Assembly: GCA_017408535.1 (NCBI GenBank)
Contig: JAFQUL010000081.1
Coordinates: 1 to 5,298, forward strand
Direction of reading: 5' to 3'
Source of the DNA: Clostridia bacterium
Lineage (GTDB): Bacteria > Bacillota > Clostridia > Oscillospirales > CAG-272
Length of the DNA stretch: 5,298 bases
Part shown: piece after piece, positions 1 to 5,219 of the stretch
How the letters are laid out: every line of letters starts with the position of its first letter
Numbering within the stretch: the first letter of the stretch is position 1
Notes under the pieces: model-generated
The model's database searches: none
Told to the model about the DNA's origin: nothing
What the model saw: the letters and a program-made list of their open reading frames with translations, nothing else
Made by a program: the position numbers and the translations under genes

Positions 1-425
1 CTTCTCCGCTCCTCCTCTGTTCTCGGAGGATAGGTGAGAGTGACGGATGCCGGGTCTATCCCACGGGCGGAAAGATACTCGATAAGTCGGTCGGCACATT
101 CCTCTGAAACAAAGCGGCTGACTCTTCTGTTCCTTCCCCGCTTGAGGGAGTAAATTATTCCTGCCGCCGTGTCTCCGCCGCCATCGTAAAACACCAGTTT
201 CAGATGGTCGCGTATTCCCGAGAGATACATCTCTCCCTCTCCGCAGAGGCAGTCTGTCACCGCCATACCGCATACGCGGCAGCGGCGGCGCTTGGATAAC
301 TCCCATTTTTCTCTGCAGTTGGCGCAGAGGGCGGAGCTGCCCTTGTATTTCCCCGTTATCTCGCCGCAACAAGCACATTTTGACGGAAAGATGCGGTCAA
401 GGAGAAATCCGAATAACTCTCCCAT
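1..425 (-). CDS. comF: ComF family protein, N-terminal part (runs off the left edge)
   Basis: ComF-type proteins join an N-terminal zinc-ribbon region to a phosphoribosyltransferase-fold domain; in naturally competent bacteria they help take up or process single-stranded DNA in the cytoplasm. I translated 141 codons from the ATG at 425. Four cysteine pairs are visible: C17/C20, C34/C37, C49/C52 and C59/C61, as expected for the paired zinc-binding knuckles. They are followed by the family-typical YDG (about 80-82), a basic LKRGRNRR stretch (about 94-101) and TYPPRTEEERR near the cut, which matches the 'P.P....R...RG.NQ' region of the family. The PRPP-binding loop expected further on lies outside the window. 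The start is fixed by a TAATG overlap with the recD2 stop, with GAGGG about 9 nt upstream, which suggests translational coupling. The nonsense codon in recD2 could therefore lower ComF expression. The family call is firm; a role in competence for this organism is inference. Confidence 0.92.
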   Translation of the reverse strand, partial: MGELFGFLLDRIFPSKCACCGEITGKYKGSSALCANCREKWELSKRRRCRVCGMAVTDCLCGEGEMYLSGIRDHLKLVFYDGGGDTAAGIIYSLKRGRNRRVSRFVSEECADRLIEYLSARGIDPASVTLTYPPRTEEERR

Positions 426-2197
426 TATCTGTCACCCTCACGCAGTAATAGCTCAAGTCCCGTGTACCGCTTGGCATGGCGGTCATTGTCCACCATTTCC
501 TTTGCAACCTCCGGGTCGCCAACAATTATCACCATTTCCTTTGCACGGGTAACCGCTGTGTAAAGGAGATTTCTGCTCTTCAGCTGGGGGGCGAAGCTAC
601 CCATAGGAATGATAACTATCGGGTATTCACTTCCCTGGCTCTTGTGCACCGTCATTGCGTATGCGTGGTCAAGCTCGTCCGTCTGGGAAAAATCATAGGT
701 CACGTATCTGCCGTCAAAGTTGATGAGGATAGCCTCGTCGATATAGTCCATATCCTCGATGATACCGATATCGCCGTTAAAGATACCCGCACCTCTCCGT
801 CCGTCCTTCTCCCACTCGAGATCGTAGTCGTTTCTGGTCTGCATTACTCTGTCGCCTACTCTGAAGACACGGTTATAGAGATTTTTCTCAGGCTTACGCT
901 CGGAGGGGGGATTTACCGCCGCCTGGATAAGAGAGTTAAGATTTTCCGTTCCCGCCTCTCCCTTGCGTGAGGGGGAGATGACCTGTATACGTGAGAATAC
1001 GTCCTCTCCGTATTTCTTCGGCAGGCGGTTGACGCACAGGTCCACCACCGTTGCCGCTACATCTGAATCCTTATATCTGCGGAGAAGAAAAAAGTCGCCT
1101 GACTTGTCCCCCGTCTCGGGGTACTCACCGCGGTTTATCCTGTGTGCGTTGTAAACGATAAGACTGCTGTCCTCCTGACGGAATATCTCGTCAAGCCGGA
1201 CCGTTTTGAATTTTCCGGATGCGATAAGATCGGAGAGCACGTTTCCTGCCCCCACTGAGGGAAGCTGATCGGAGTCACCTATCAGCACTACCTTTGCGCC
1301 GTTCTTTACCGCTCTGAGAAGAGCCTCAAGCAGGAAAACGTCTATCATCGACACCTCGTCAACGATTATAACGTCCTCCTCAAGGAGATTATTCTCGCCC
1401 CGCATAAAGCGGGGCTCCTCCTCGTCGCTGTAGTTCATCTCAAGGAGACGGTGTATCGTCTTTGCCTCCTCTGAGGTGGCCTCTGACATTCGTTTTGCCG
1501 CACGGCCGGTGGGGGCGGTGAGTGCAACACGCATACCCATATCGCTGAATATGCTGATGAGCGCCTTGACTACCGTGGTCTTACCTGTTCCCGGGCCGCC
1601 GGTAAGTATGAACACACCCTCGGAAAGAGCACAGGAGATGGCCTCTCTCTGCTTGTCCGCATATCTGATATTCTCGCCTATCTCTATCTTCTCGATAAGC
1701 AGGCGGATCTCATTTTCATCTACCGGGCGGTTAAGCCGTGCGAGGAGACTCAGCTTGTCAGAGGAGTACTTCTCTGCCCTGTAGCTTCTGGCGGTAAATA
1801 CCAGAGGTTCTCCCTCGCCGGAGGAGAGAGTGATAAGCTCGCCCTCAGCTATCATACCGTCAGTTACCTCTGCCGCCAGAGACAGATCCACACAGAGAAG
1901 CTGTGCGGACACCGCCGCCAGCTTGTCACGTGGGATAGCGGTATGGCCGTTGCGCTGACCGTTAAGCGACAGAATATATTTGACGCCGCTCTTTACCCTC
2001 TCAATAGAGTCTCGTGAGTACCCCACGGCGGTGGCAACGGTATCCGCCTTTTCAAAGCCGATACCGTTTATCTCACTGCAAAGTCTGTAGGGGTTGGCAC
2101 GGATAACGTCCACCGCCGCCGCGCCCCACTTTTTATATATCTTCACCGAGGTGTTAGGTCCGAAGAACTCACGGCAGAACATCATAACGCTTCTCAT
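425..2197 (-). CDS. recD2: RecD2 C-terminal fragment containing the whole helicase core
   Basis: This is the open stretch after the internal TGA, from the first in-frame ATG (codon 150 of the full gene) to the TAA at 425-427, 590 residues. It keeps the third helix-hairpin-helix unit, both RecA-like domains and all helicase motifs, but lacks the OB-like domain and the first two helix-hairpin-helix units. The only Shine-Dalgarno-like sequence is AGG 5 nt before the ATG. That ATG falls inside a conserved helix of the family (full-length numbering 150, MRSVMMF), so it is probably an ordinary internal Met and not a natural start. A shortened helicase could be made by weak reinitiation, but I regard this as the remnant of the full gene and list it because gene callers will report it as a separate protein. 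Confidence 0.6.
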   Translation of the reverse strand: MRSVMMFCREFFGPNTSVKIYKKWGAAAVDVIRANPYRLCSEINGIGFEKADTVATAVGYSRDSIERVKSGVKYILSLNGQRNGHTAIPRDKLAAVSAQLLCVDLSLAAEVTDGMIAEGELITLSSGEGEPLVFTARSYRAEKYSSDKLSLLARLNRPVDENEIRLLIEKIEIGENIRYADKQREAISCALSEGVFILTGGPGTGKTTVVKALISIFSDMGMRVALTAPTGRAAKRMSEATSEEAKTIHRLLEMNYSDEEEPRFMRGENNLLEEDVIIVDEVSMIDVFLLEALLRAVKNGAKVVLIGDSDQLPSVGAGNVLSDLIASGKFKTVRLDEIFRQEDSSLIVYNAHRINRGEYPETGDKSGDFFLLRRYKDSDVAATVVDLCVNRLPKKYGEDVFSRIQVISPSRKGEAGTENLNSLIQAAVNPPSERKPEKNLYNRVFRVGDRVMQTRNDYDLEWEKDGRRGAGIFNGDIGIIEDMDYIDEAILINFDGRYVTYDFSQTDELDHAYAMTVHKSQGSEYPIVIIPMGSFAPQLKSRNLLYTAVTRAKEMVIIVGDPEVAKEMVDNDRHAKRYTGLELLLREGDR

Positions 2198-2314
2198 TCC
2201 TGCCTGAAGGCGGAAGCTCTCGCTGATGCTCTCAGCCTTTTTCTTTGATATGCCCGGTATTTCGGCAAGCCAATCCGGGCGGTTTTCTATTATATCAAAG
2301 GACTCGGTGCCGTA

Positions 2315-2644
2315 TCATTCCACAAAACGCTCTGCGGTCTTGGGTCCGATGCCCGTTACCGCCCCCGAGGAAAGATACCTGAGTATCGACGCCTCGTCTG
2401 CGGGCATCCTTTTTTCATAGGAGTCAACGGAAAACTGCCTGCCGTATACAGAGTGGTGAGTCCAACTGCCGTATACCGTCAGCAGCTCCCCCTCCCTGAT
2501 ATATGGGATAGTTCCCACTGCGGTTATTATTTCATCGGTATCGCTCTCAATGACGAAAACGCTGTAGCCGTTCTCCTCATTGGTGTATATAACGTCCTCG
2601 ACGGTACCGCTGTATGCAATTATCTTATCCTGTTTTCCGTTCAT
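2315..2644 (-). CDS. RecD2 N-terminal fragment (OB-like domain, ends at the internal TGA)
   Basis: These 109 codons hold the N-terminal OB-like domain of RecD2, with NEENGYSVF and YGRQFSVDSYE as its recognisable marks. The start of the first helix-hairpin-helix region (AVTGIGPKTAERF) follows, and then the TGA stops the frame directly after VE. The reading resumes in the same frame with YGTESFDIIENRP, where homologues, from memory, continue without a break as VE, one residue (often K or R), then FG. The fragment has no helicase motifs and would not be active alone. The start at 2644 is supported by GAGG with a 5-nt spacer and by the 7-nt gap to the preceding gene. Confidence 0.7.
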   Translation of the reverse strand: MNGKQDKIIAYSGTVEDVIYTNEENGYSVFVIESDTDEIITAVGTIPYIREGELLTVYGSWTHHSVYGRQFSVDSYEKRMPADEASILRYLSSGAVTGIGPKTAERFVE

Positions 2645-2651
2645 TTTATCC

Positions 2652-2936
2652 TCATTTACGCTTTACGTATACCTCTGCCGCCACTCCGTCAAGGTCGGCG
2701 GCCGTCTCCTCATCTGTCAGCAGTATCACCGCCCGCCGCTCGGCACCGGTACAGTGACGTGCCAGCCTGCCCGCAAGAAAAACGCGGTCAGTGATCCCCT
2801 TCTCTCCGTCTCCCCTTACAGCTATCACGTATCTGTTTTTTATAAAAACAAGCTTGAACAGCTCAAGGATCACGGAATACGCCCCTATGACAGAGAGGGC
2901 GCTTATTATTATTTCAAAAAAGACTCCGATGCTCAT
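2652..2936 (-). CDS. Small single-pass membrane protein of unknown function
   Basis: This 94-residue protein is not one I recognise. Residues about 4-33 form a hydrophobic segment interrupted by E8, E25 and K28, most likely one membrane helix. A 60-residue soluble part follows, with alternating hydrophobic strands (YVIAVRG at 36-42, RRAVILLTDE at 67-76, AAEVYVKRK at 86-94) that suggest a small alpha/beta fold on the cytoplasmic side. I chose the ATG at 2936 over the TTG at 2942 because GGAGG lies 6 nt before the ATG and only 1 nt before the TTG. The stop (TGA, 2652-2654) overlaps the recD2 Shine-Dalgarno with a 7-nt gap, so the two are probably translated from one message. A product linked to the RecD2/ComF operon is inferred from position only. 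The start region lies inside a strong inverted repeat, described separately. Confidence 0.72.
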   Translation of the reverse strand: MSIGVFFEIIISALSVIGAYSVILELFKLVFIKNRYVIAVRGDGEKGITDRVFLAGRLARHCTGAERRAVILLTDEETAADLDGVAAEVYVKRK

Positions 2937-2987
2937 ACCCAACCTCCGAAAATGCTATTCCTCGGTTACAGGGTATGCTCATCGGAG
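2924..2987 (-). promoter_or_regulatory. Inverted repeat enclosing the ribosome binding site and start codon of the small membrane protein gene
   Basis: CTCCGATGCTCATACCC (2924-2940) and GGGTATGCTCATCGGAG (2971-2987) can pair at 15 of 17 positions; only the central two bases mismatch. In the minus-strand RNA an additional AACC/GGTT pairing extends the stem inward past a 3-nt bulge, leaving a loop of about 19 nt. The ATG at 2936 lies in the stem, and the GGAGG (2944-2948) is split between the inner stem and the loop. In this fold the start would be poorly accessible to ribosomes, so a role in limiting translation is plausible. The pairing is seen directly; the regulatory role is inference. There is no U-run after the hairpin, so it does not look like a terminator. 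Confidence 0.5.
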
Positions 2988-3012
2988 CCGTTCTGTTCTT
3001 AAATATTAACCG

Positions 3013-3153
3013 TTATCAGTTCTCAAAAAACTTGCGGAGCTCGATAGACATATCAAGGTTCTCCCCGGGAGAATTATAGTCCGCTTTGATTATCAGTTCT
3101 CAAAAAACTTGCGAAGCTCGATAGACATATCAAGATTCTCCCACGGAGCCTTA
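3013..3153 (-). repeat. Direct repeat: duplicated 3' end of metK
   Basis: The last 64 bp around the metK stop (3090-3153) recur 77 bp further downstream at 3013-3076, with 58 of 64 positions identical and 13 bp between the copies (3077-3089). The downstream copy still spells ENLDMSIELRKFFEN followed by TGA TAA, but it is out of frame with metK and has no start, so it is a non-coding remnant. In those last 15 codons the two differences (AAT/AAC for Asn, CTT/CTC for Leu) are both synonymous; further upstream in the repeat the copies differ as W/G, A/S and K/N. Possible origins are a leftover from allele replacement of metK by recombination, or an old tandem duplication. Confidence 0.9.
3073..3103 (-). 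promoter_or_regulatory. Possible weak promoter at the metK tail repeat junction
   Basis: On the minus strand a perfect TATAAT (3073-3078) lies 19 bp after TTGAGA (3098-3103). Transcription would start near 3066, inside the duplicated metK tail, and would serve the small membrane gene, recD2 and comF independently of the SAM riboswitch. The spacer is 2 bp longer than ideal and the -35 box coincides with metK coding sequence, so this may be chance. Confidence 0.3.
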
Positions 3154-4274
3154 AGATCCTCTCTGCCCATGTGGCCGTAAGCCGCAAGATGTCTGTAGAT
3201 AGGACGGCGAAGATCAAAGCGCTCGATGATGGCTGCAGGACGAAGGTCGATGCACTTGCTGACAGCCTCGGAGATCTTCTCCTCGTCTACCTTGTTGGTG
3301 CCGAAGGTGTCGATCATAACGGATACAGGCTTAGCAACACCGATAGCGTATGCGATCTGTACCTCACACTTGGTAGCAAGACCTGCGGCTACTACGTTCT
3401 TTGCAACGTAACGTGCTGCGTAGGATGCGCTTCTGTCAACCTTAGTGGGGTCCTTACCGGAGAAGGCACCGCCGCCGTGACGGGAGTATCCGCCGTATGT
3501 ATCAACGATGATCTTACGTCCGGTGAGACCGCTGTCACCCTGAGGACCGCCTACAACGAAGCGACCGGTGGGGTTAACGAAGATCTTGGTGTTCTCGTCT
3601 ATCATTTCGGGATCAACGATGGGGGTGATAACGTGCTCGATAACGTCGCGGCGGATAGTCTCAAGCTCTACCTCGTCGCCGTGCTGAGAGGAAACGACGA
3701 TAGCGTCGATCCTTACAGGCTTGTCGTCATCGTACTCAACGGTTACCTGGGTCTTTCCGTCGGGACGGAGATAGGAGAGAGTGCCGTCCTTACGTACCTT
3801 GGTAAGCTGAAGAGCCAGACGGTGTGCAAGAGAGATGGGAAGAGGCATAAGCTCGGGAGTCTCGTCACAAGCGTAACCGAACATCATACCCTGGTCGCCG
3901 GCACCGGTGTCATAGCTGTCGGTGCTCTCACCGCTCTTTGCCTCAGCGGACTTGTCAACACCGAGAGCAATGTCGGGGGACTGACCGTGGATTGAGCTGA
4001 GAACAGAACAGGTATCGCAGTCAAAGCCGTCTTTTGCACGGTCGTAGCCGATCTCACGAACGGTCTCTCTTACTACGTTCTGAAAATCAACTACTGCGTG
4101 GGTAGTGATCTCACCCATTACGTATACAATACCGGTGGTGCAGGTGGTCTCGCAGGCAACACGTGCCATGGGATCCTGGCGGAGTATTTCGTCAAGTATC
4201 GCGTCAGAGATCTGATCGCATATTTTGTCGGGATGTCCTTCGGTAACCGACTCAGAGGTAAAAAGCTTTCTCAT
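3093..4274 (-). CDS. metK: S-adenosylmethionine synthetase (methionine adenosyltransferase)
   Basis: MetK makes S-adenosylmethionine from L-methionine and ATP, releasing phosphate and pyrophosphate; it is a cytoplasmic tetramer with Mg and K ions and supplies the cell's main methyl donor. The 393-residue product has the normal family length. GHPDK (13-17) carries the catalytic His14; GAGDQGMMFGYA (124-135) is the nucleotide/methionine-binding signature; GGGAFSGKDPTKVDRSA (267-283) is the phosphate-binding loop signature. The start at 4274 begins MRKLFTSESVTEGHPDK, as in homologues, with AAAGGA 10 nt upstream. A closer ATG at 4279 opens only a two-codon frame (ATG ATA TGA) that overlaps the metK start by 4 nt. 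The gene follows a sigma-A promoter, SAM-I riboswitch and terminator, so expression falls when SAM is abundant. It ends TGA TAA, and its 3' end is duplicated downstream. No intrinsic terminator is visible after it. Confidence 0.99.
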   Translation of the reverse strand: MRKLFTSESVTEGHPDKICDQISDAILDEILRQDPMARVACETTCTTGIVYVMGEITTHAVVDFQNVVRETVREIGYDRAKDGFDCDTCSVLSSIHGQSPDIALGVDKSAEAKSGESTDSYDTGAGDQGMMFGYACDETPELMPLPISLAHRLALQLTKVRKDGTLSYLRPDGKTQVTVEYDDDKPVRIDAIVVSSQHGDEVELETIRRDVIEHVITPIVDPEMIDENTKIFVNPTGRFVVGGPQGDSGLTGRKIIVDTYGGYSRHGGGAFSGKDPTKVDRSASYAARYVAKNVVAAGLATKCEVQIAYAIGVAKPVSVMIDTFGTNKVDEEKISEAVSKCIDLRPAAIIERFDLRRPIYRHLAAYGHMGREDLKAPWENLDMSIELRKFFEN

Positions 4275-4316
4275 ATCATTTATATCCTTTCGATTATTTT
4301 ACAAAGTGATCTGCTT

Positions 4317-4348
4317 AAAAAAGAAATGCCTCGGGGCATTCCCGAGGC
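4317..4348 (-). terminator. Intrinsic terminator of the metK riboswitch
   Basis: On the minus strand GCCTCGGG (4341-4348) and CCCGAGGC (4328-4335) form a perfect 8-bp stem around a 5-nt loop, followed by a U-rich tract, AUUUCUUUUUU (4317-4327). This is the OFF-state element of the leader, lying 43 nt before the metK ATG. Its 5' half is shared with the antiterminator. Confidence 0.94.
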
Positions 4349-4377
4349 TGATGATCTTCATATACTCATCTGTCGGG
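4341..4377 (-). promoter_or_regulatory. Antiterminator of the metK SAM riboswitch
   Basis: In the minus-strand RNA, CCCGA (4373-4377) can pair with UCGGG (4341-4345), and GAUGA (4366-4370) with UCAUC (4350-4354), separated by a 2-nt/4-nt internal loop and closed by an 11-nt loop. This uses up the 3' strand of aptamer helix P1 and the 5' side of the terminator stem. It is therefore exclusive with both and gives the ON state when SAM is low. The pairing is worked out by hand from the sequence. Confidence 0.75.
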
Positions 4378-4453
4378 AATTGGCACCTTACCGACCTATG
4401 TCGGCAGGTTGCCGGGCTTCACAGGGCCTGTCCCTCAGCCACTCTTGATAAGT
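4364..4453 (-). promoter_or_regulatory. SAM-I riboswitch (S box) aptamer controlling metK
   Basis: The leader carries the highly conserved S-box signature: CUUAUCAAGAG at the 5' side of P1, then GCUGAGGGA, GGCCC, GUGAAGCCCGGCAACC, and AGGUGCCAAUUCC, in the right order and spacing. P1 is formed by ACUUAUC (4447-4453) with GAUGAGU (4364-4370), 7 bp including one G-U pair. A short CCGAC/GUCGG hairpin (about 4391-4405) fits helix P3. Binding of SAM stabilises P1, frees the terminator downstream and stops transcription before metK, the gene that makes SAM, closing a feedback loop. The aptamer begins almost at the predicted transcription start. Confidence 0.98.
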
Positions 4454-4460
4454 TAAGATT

Positions 4461-4489
4461 ATTATATCATATATATATGCATTTTTCAA
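4461..4489 (-). promoter_or_regulatory. Sigma-A promoter for the riboswitch-metK transcript
   Basis: On the minus strand TTGAAA (4484-4489) and TATAAT (4461-4466) are separated by exactly 17 bp, with a TG one base before the -10 box (extended -10). The predicted start near 4454 places the first bases of the RNA at helix P1 of the riboswitch. The promoter lies in the AT-rich gap after the preceding gene, about 24 nt from its stop. Confidence 0.9.
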
Positions 4490-4512
4490 GTGCTATAATA
4501 AAAAGTTCACAA

Positions 4513-4980
4513 TTAAAGAAGGAAAGACAAAAAACCAAGAACGCCGTAGCTGATGGCGGTAACGATAACACCGGCCAAAAGCACACCGAGGGCGATGGAA
4601 ATGATCGCATGCTTAAACTTCATCTCAAGCATTGCGGCAACAAGAGCGCCCGTCCACGCTCCCGTTCCGGGAAGAGGGATCGCAACGAACAGAAAGAGAC
4701 CGAGAGTAGCGTATTTCGTTATCTTGCCCTTGTTCTTCTCAGCCTTTCGGATAACGAAGTCGGCGACCTTTCTGAAAAACTTCACGTTGCAGTTCTGCAT
4801 GAAGTGCAGTATTTTTCTGATAAGGATAAGGATAAAAGGCACGGGGATCATATTTGCAACGACACATATAGCAAAATTCAGCCAAAACGGGAGTCCCATT
4901 GCCGTACCGGCGGGAATGGCACCTCTCAGCTCGATCAGCGGAATCATTGATATAAAAAATACCCAAAGAATCTTTGACAC
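4513..4980 (-). CDS. Small multi-drug export family membrane protein (COG2426-like)
   Basis: This 155-residue protein is largely hydrophobic, with membrane segments at about 4-20, 30-57, 88-120 and 124-155. It carries two family-type motifs that look like a matched pair: PLIELRGAIPAG (14-25) and PLPGTGAWTGALVA (102-115), separated by a basic loop (about 60-90). The pattern fits Pfam Sm_multidrug_ex (PF06695, COG2426). That family is named as a small multidrug exporter but, as far as I know, has little direct proof of drug transport; structure prediction has linked it, as I recall, to the DedA fold. The start is the GTG at 4980, with AGAGG 8 nt upstream; the frame is open further upstream, but that extension is not membrane-like and would run through the promoter. 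The gene appears to be a single transcription unit, with its own promoter before it and the metK promoter directly after. No hairpin terminator follows. Confidence 0.85.
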   Translation of the reverse strand: MSKILWVFFISMIPLIELRGAIPAGTAMGLPFWLNFAICVVANMIPVPFILILIRKILHFMQNCNVKFFRKVADFVIRKAEKNKGKITKYATLGLFLFVAIPLPGTGAWTGALVAAMLEMKFKHAIISIALGVLLAGVIVTAISYGVLGFLSFLL

Positions 4981-5011
4981 TTTAATTTCCTCTTTTTCTG
5001 AGTGATGATTT

Positions 5012-5040
5012 ATTATACTACATTTTACCGTCAAATACAA
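5012..5040 (-). promoter_or_regulatory. Sigma-A promoter for the small membrane exporter-family gene
   Basis: On the minus strand TTGTAT (5035-5040) and TATAAT (5012-5017) are 17 bp apart. The predicted start near 5005 leaves a leader of about 25 nt before the GTG at 4980. A closer TTGACG (5029-5034) resembles a -35 box better but is only 11 bp from the -10 and so cannot pair with it. Confidence 0.72.
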
Positions 5041-5074
5041 GTCCGGGTAAGAAAAAGCCGGGGAAAAAGGATCT

Positions 5075-5219
5075 CTGCCCGAGTGAAATGCAGGATCAAA
5101 ACCCGGGCAGCCTGCGGGGGAAATATAAATTTTAATTCTTAACAACCTGCGGGAGGATATACAATCCGCCCGGGGTTATGTGGGATAAAATAAAGAATTA
5201 ACCCCCGGGCAACCTGCGG
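5075..5219. repeat. Gene-free stretch with interspersed GC-rich repeats and hairpins
   Basis: I see no gene from 4981 to the right edge. This part holds a 16-bp repeat in two copies differing at one base, CCCGGGCAGCCTGCGG (5102-5117) and CCCGGGCAACCTGCGG (5204-5219). A shorter copy, CAACCTGCGGG, lies at 5143-5153. AT-rich sequence separates them, including an inverted pair TTAATTCTT (5131-5139) and AAGAATTAA (5193-5201). A hairpin of CTGCCCGAG (5075-5083) with CCCGGGCAG (5102-5110) could act as an outlying terminator for a minus-strand gene to the right, but its U-run is poor. The pattern suggests a decayed non-coding mobile repeat; the family is not identified. Confidence 0.6.

Larger units (their letters stand above)
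425..2644 (-). pseudogene. recD2: RecD2-type ATP-dependent DNA helicase, interrupted by an in-frame TGA
   Basis: RecD2 is a 5'-3' superfamily 1B DNA helicase that acts in repair and replication-fork maintenance without RecBC. Read from the ATG at 2644, the frame runs 738 sense codons to the TAA at 425-427, close to the usual family length, but codon 110 (2315-2317) is TGA. Visible parts in order: an N-terminal OB-like domain (about 10-78); three helix-hairpin-helix units (GIGPKTAERF near 98, IPGISKKKAE near 129, INGIGFEKAD near 192); Walker A GGPGTGKTT (349-357); APTGRAAKR (motif Ia); Walker B VIIVDEVS (425-432); IGDSDQLPS (456-463); IFRQ; TVHKSQGSE (665-673); LYTAVTRAK (694-702). Both sides of the stop are the same frame, with no indel. 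GAGG sits 5 nt before the ATG and overlaps the stop of the small upstream gene. Every catalytic motif is intact, so the lesion is either very recent, a sequencing error, or suppressed in the cell. Family identity is nearly certain; whether the gene is dead is not. Confidence 0.93.

Noticed and set aside
2315..2317. TGA read as a sense codon genome-wide (alternative code), supported by metK ending TGA TAA and the small gene ending TGA GGA TAA
   Set aside because: All tryptophans I checked across the genes (nine) use TGG, base composition is not extreme, the S-box and gene content point to Clostridia with the standard code, and the TGA ends match normal family C-termini such as that of MetK.
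2315..2355. Selenocysteine insertion at the recD2 TGA
   Set aside because: I find no stable hairpin with the needed placement after the codon, and the position is not a cysteine in the RecD2 proteins I recall.
2937..2942. TTG start two codons upstream for the small membrane protein
   Set aside because: The GGAGG lies only 1 nt before this TTG, too close for initiation, while the ATG at 2936 has the usual 6-nt spacing.
2988..3012. Promoter with TATTTA as -10 just after the metK tail repeat
   Set aside because: The best -35 candidates are either poorly matched or only 15 bp away; the TATAAT at 3073-3078 is a better candidate.
3171..3995. Long plus-strand open frame of 274 codons opposite metK
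   Set aside because: It is exactly antisense to a highly conserved gene, its translation has no recognisable domain, and it has no good ribosome site; it is a by-product of metK codon usage.
4225..4950. Plus-strand open frame of 241 codons across the metK leader and the membrane gene
   Set aside because: It runs antisense over the riboswitch, promoter and two real genes, and its translation is low-complexity and charged, with no family resemblance.
4981..5145. N-terminal extension of the membrane exporter-family protein to an ATG at 5145
   Set aside because: The extension covers the promoter and repeat sequence, is not membrane-like, and the GTG at 4980 has a well-placed AGAGG and a family-typical start.
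5075..5219. CRISPR array
   Set aside because: The repeats are few, unevenly spaced (35 and 67 bp), partly inverted and of different lengths, and no cas gene is near.
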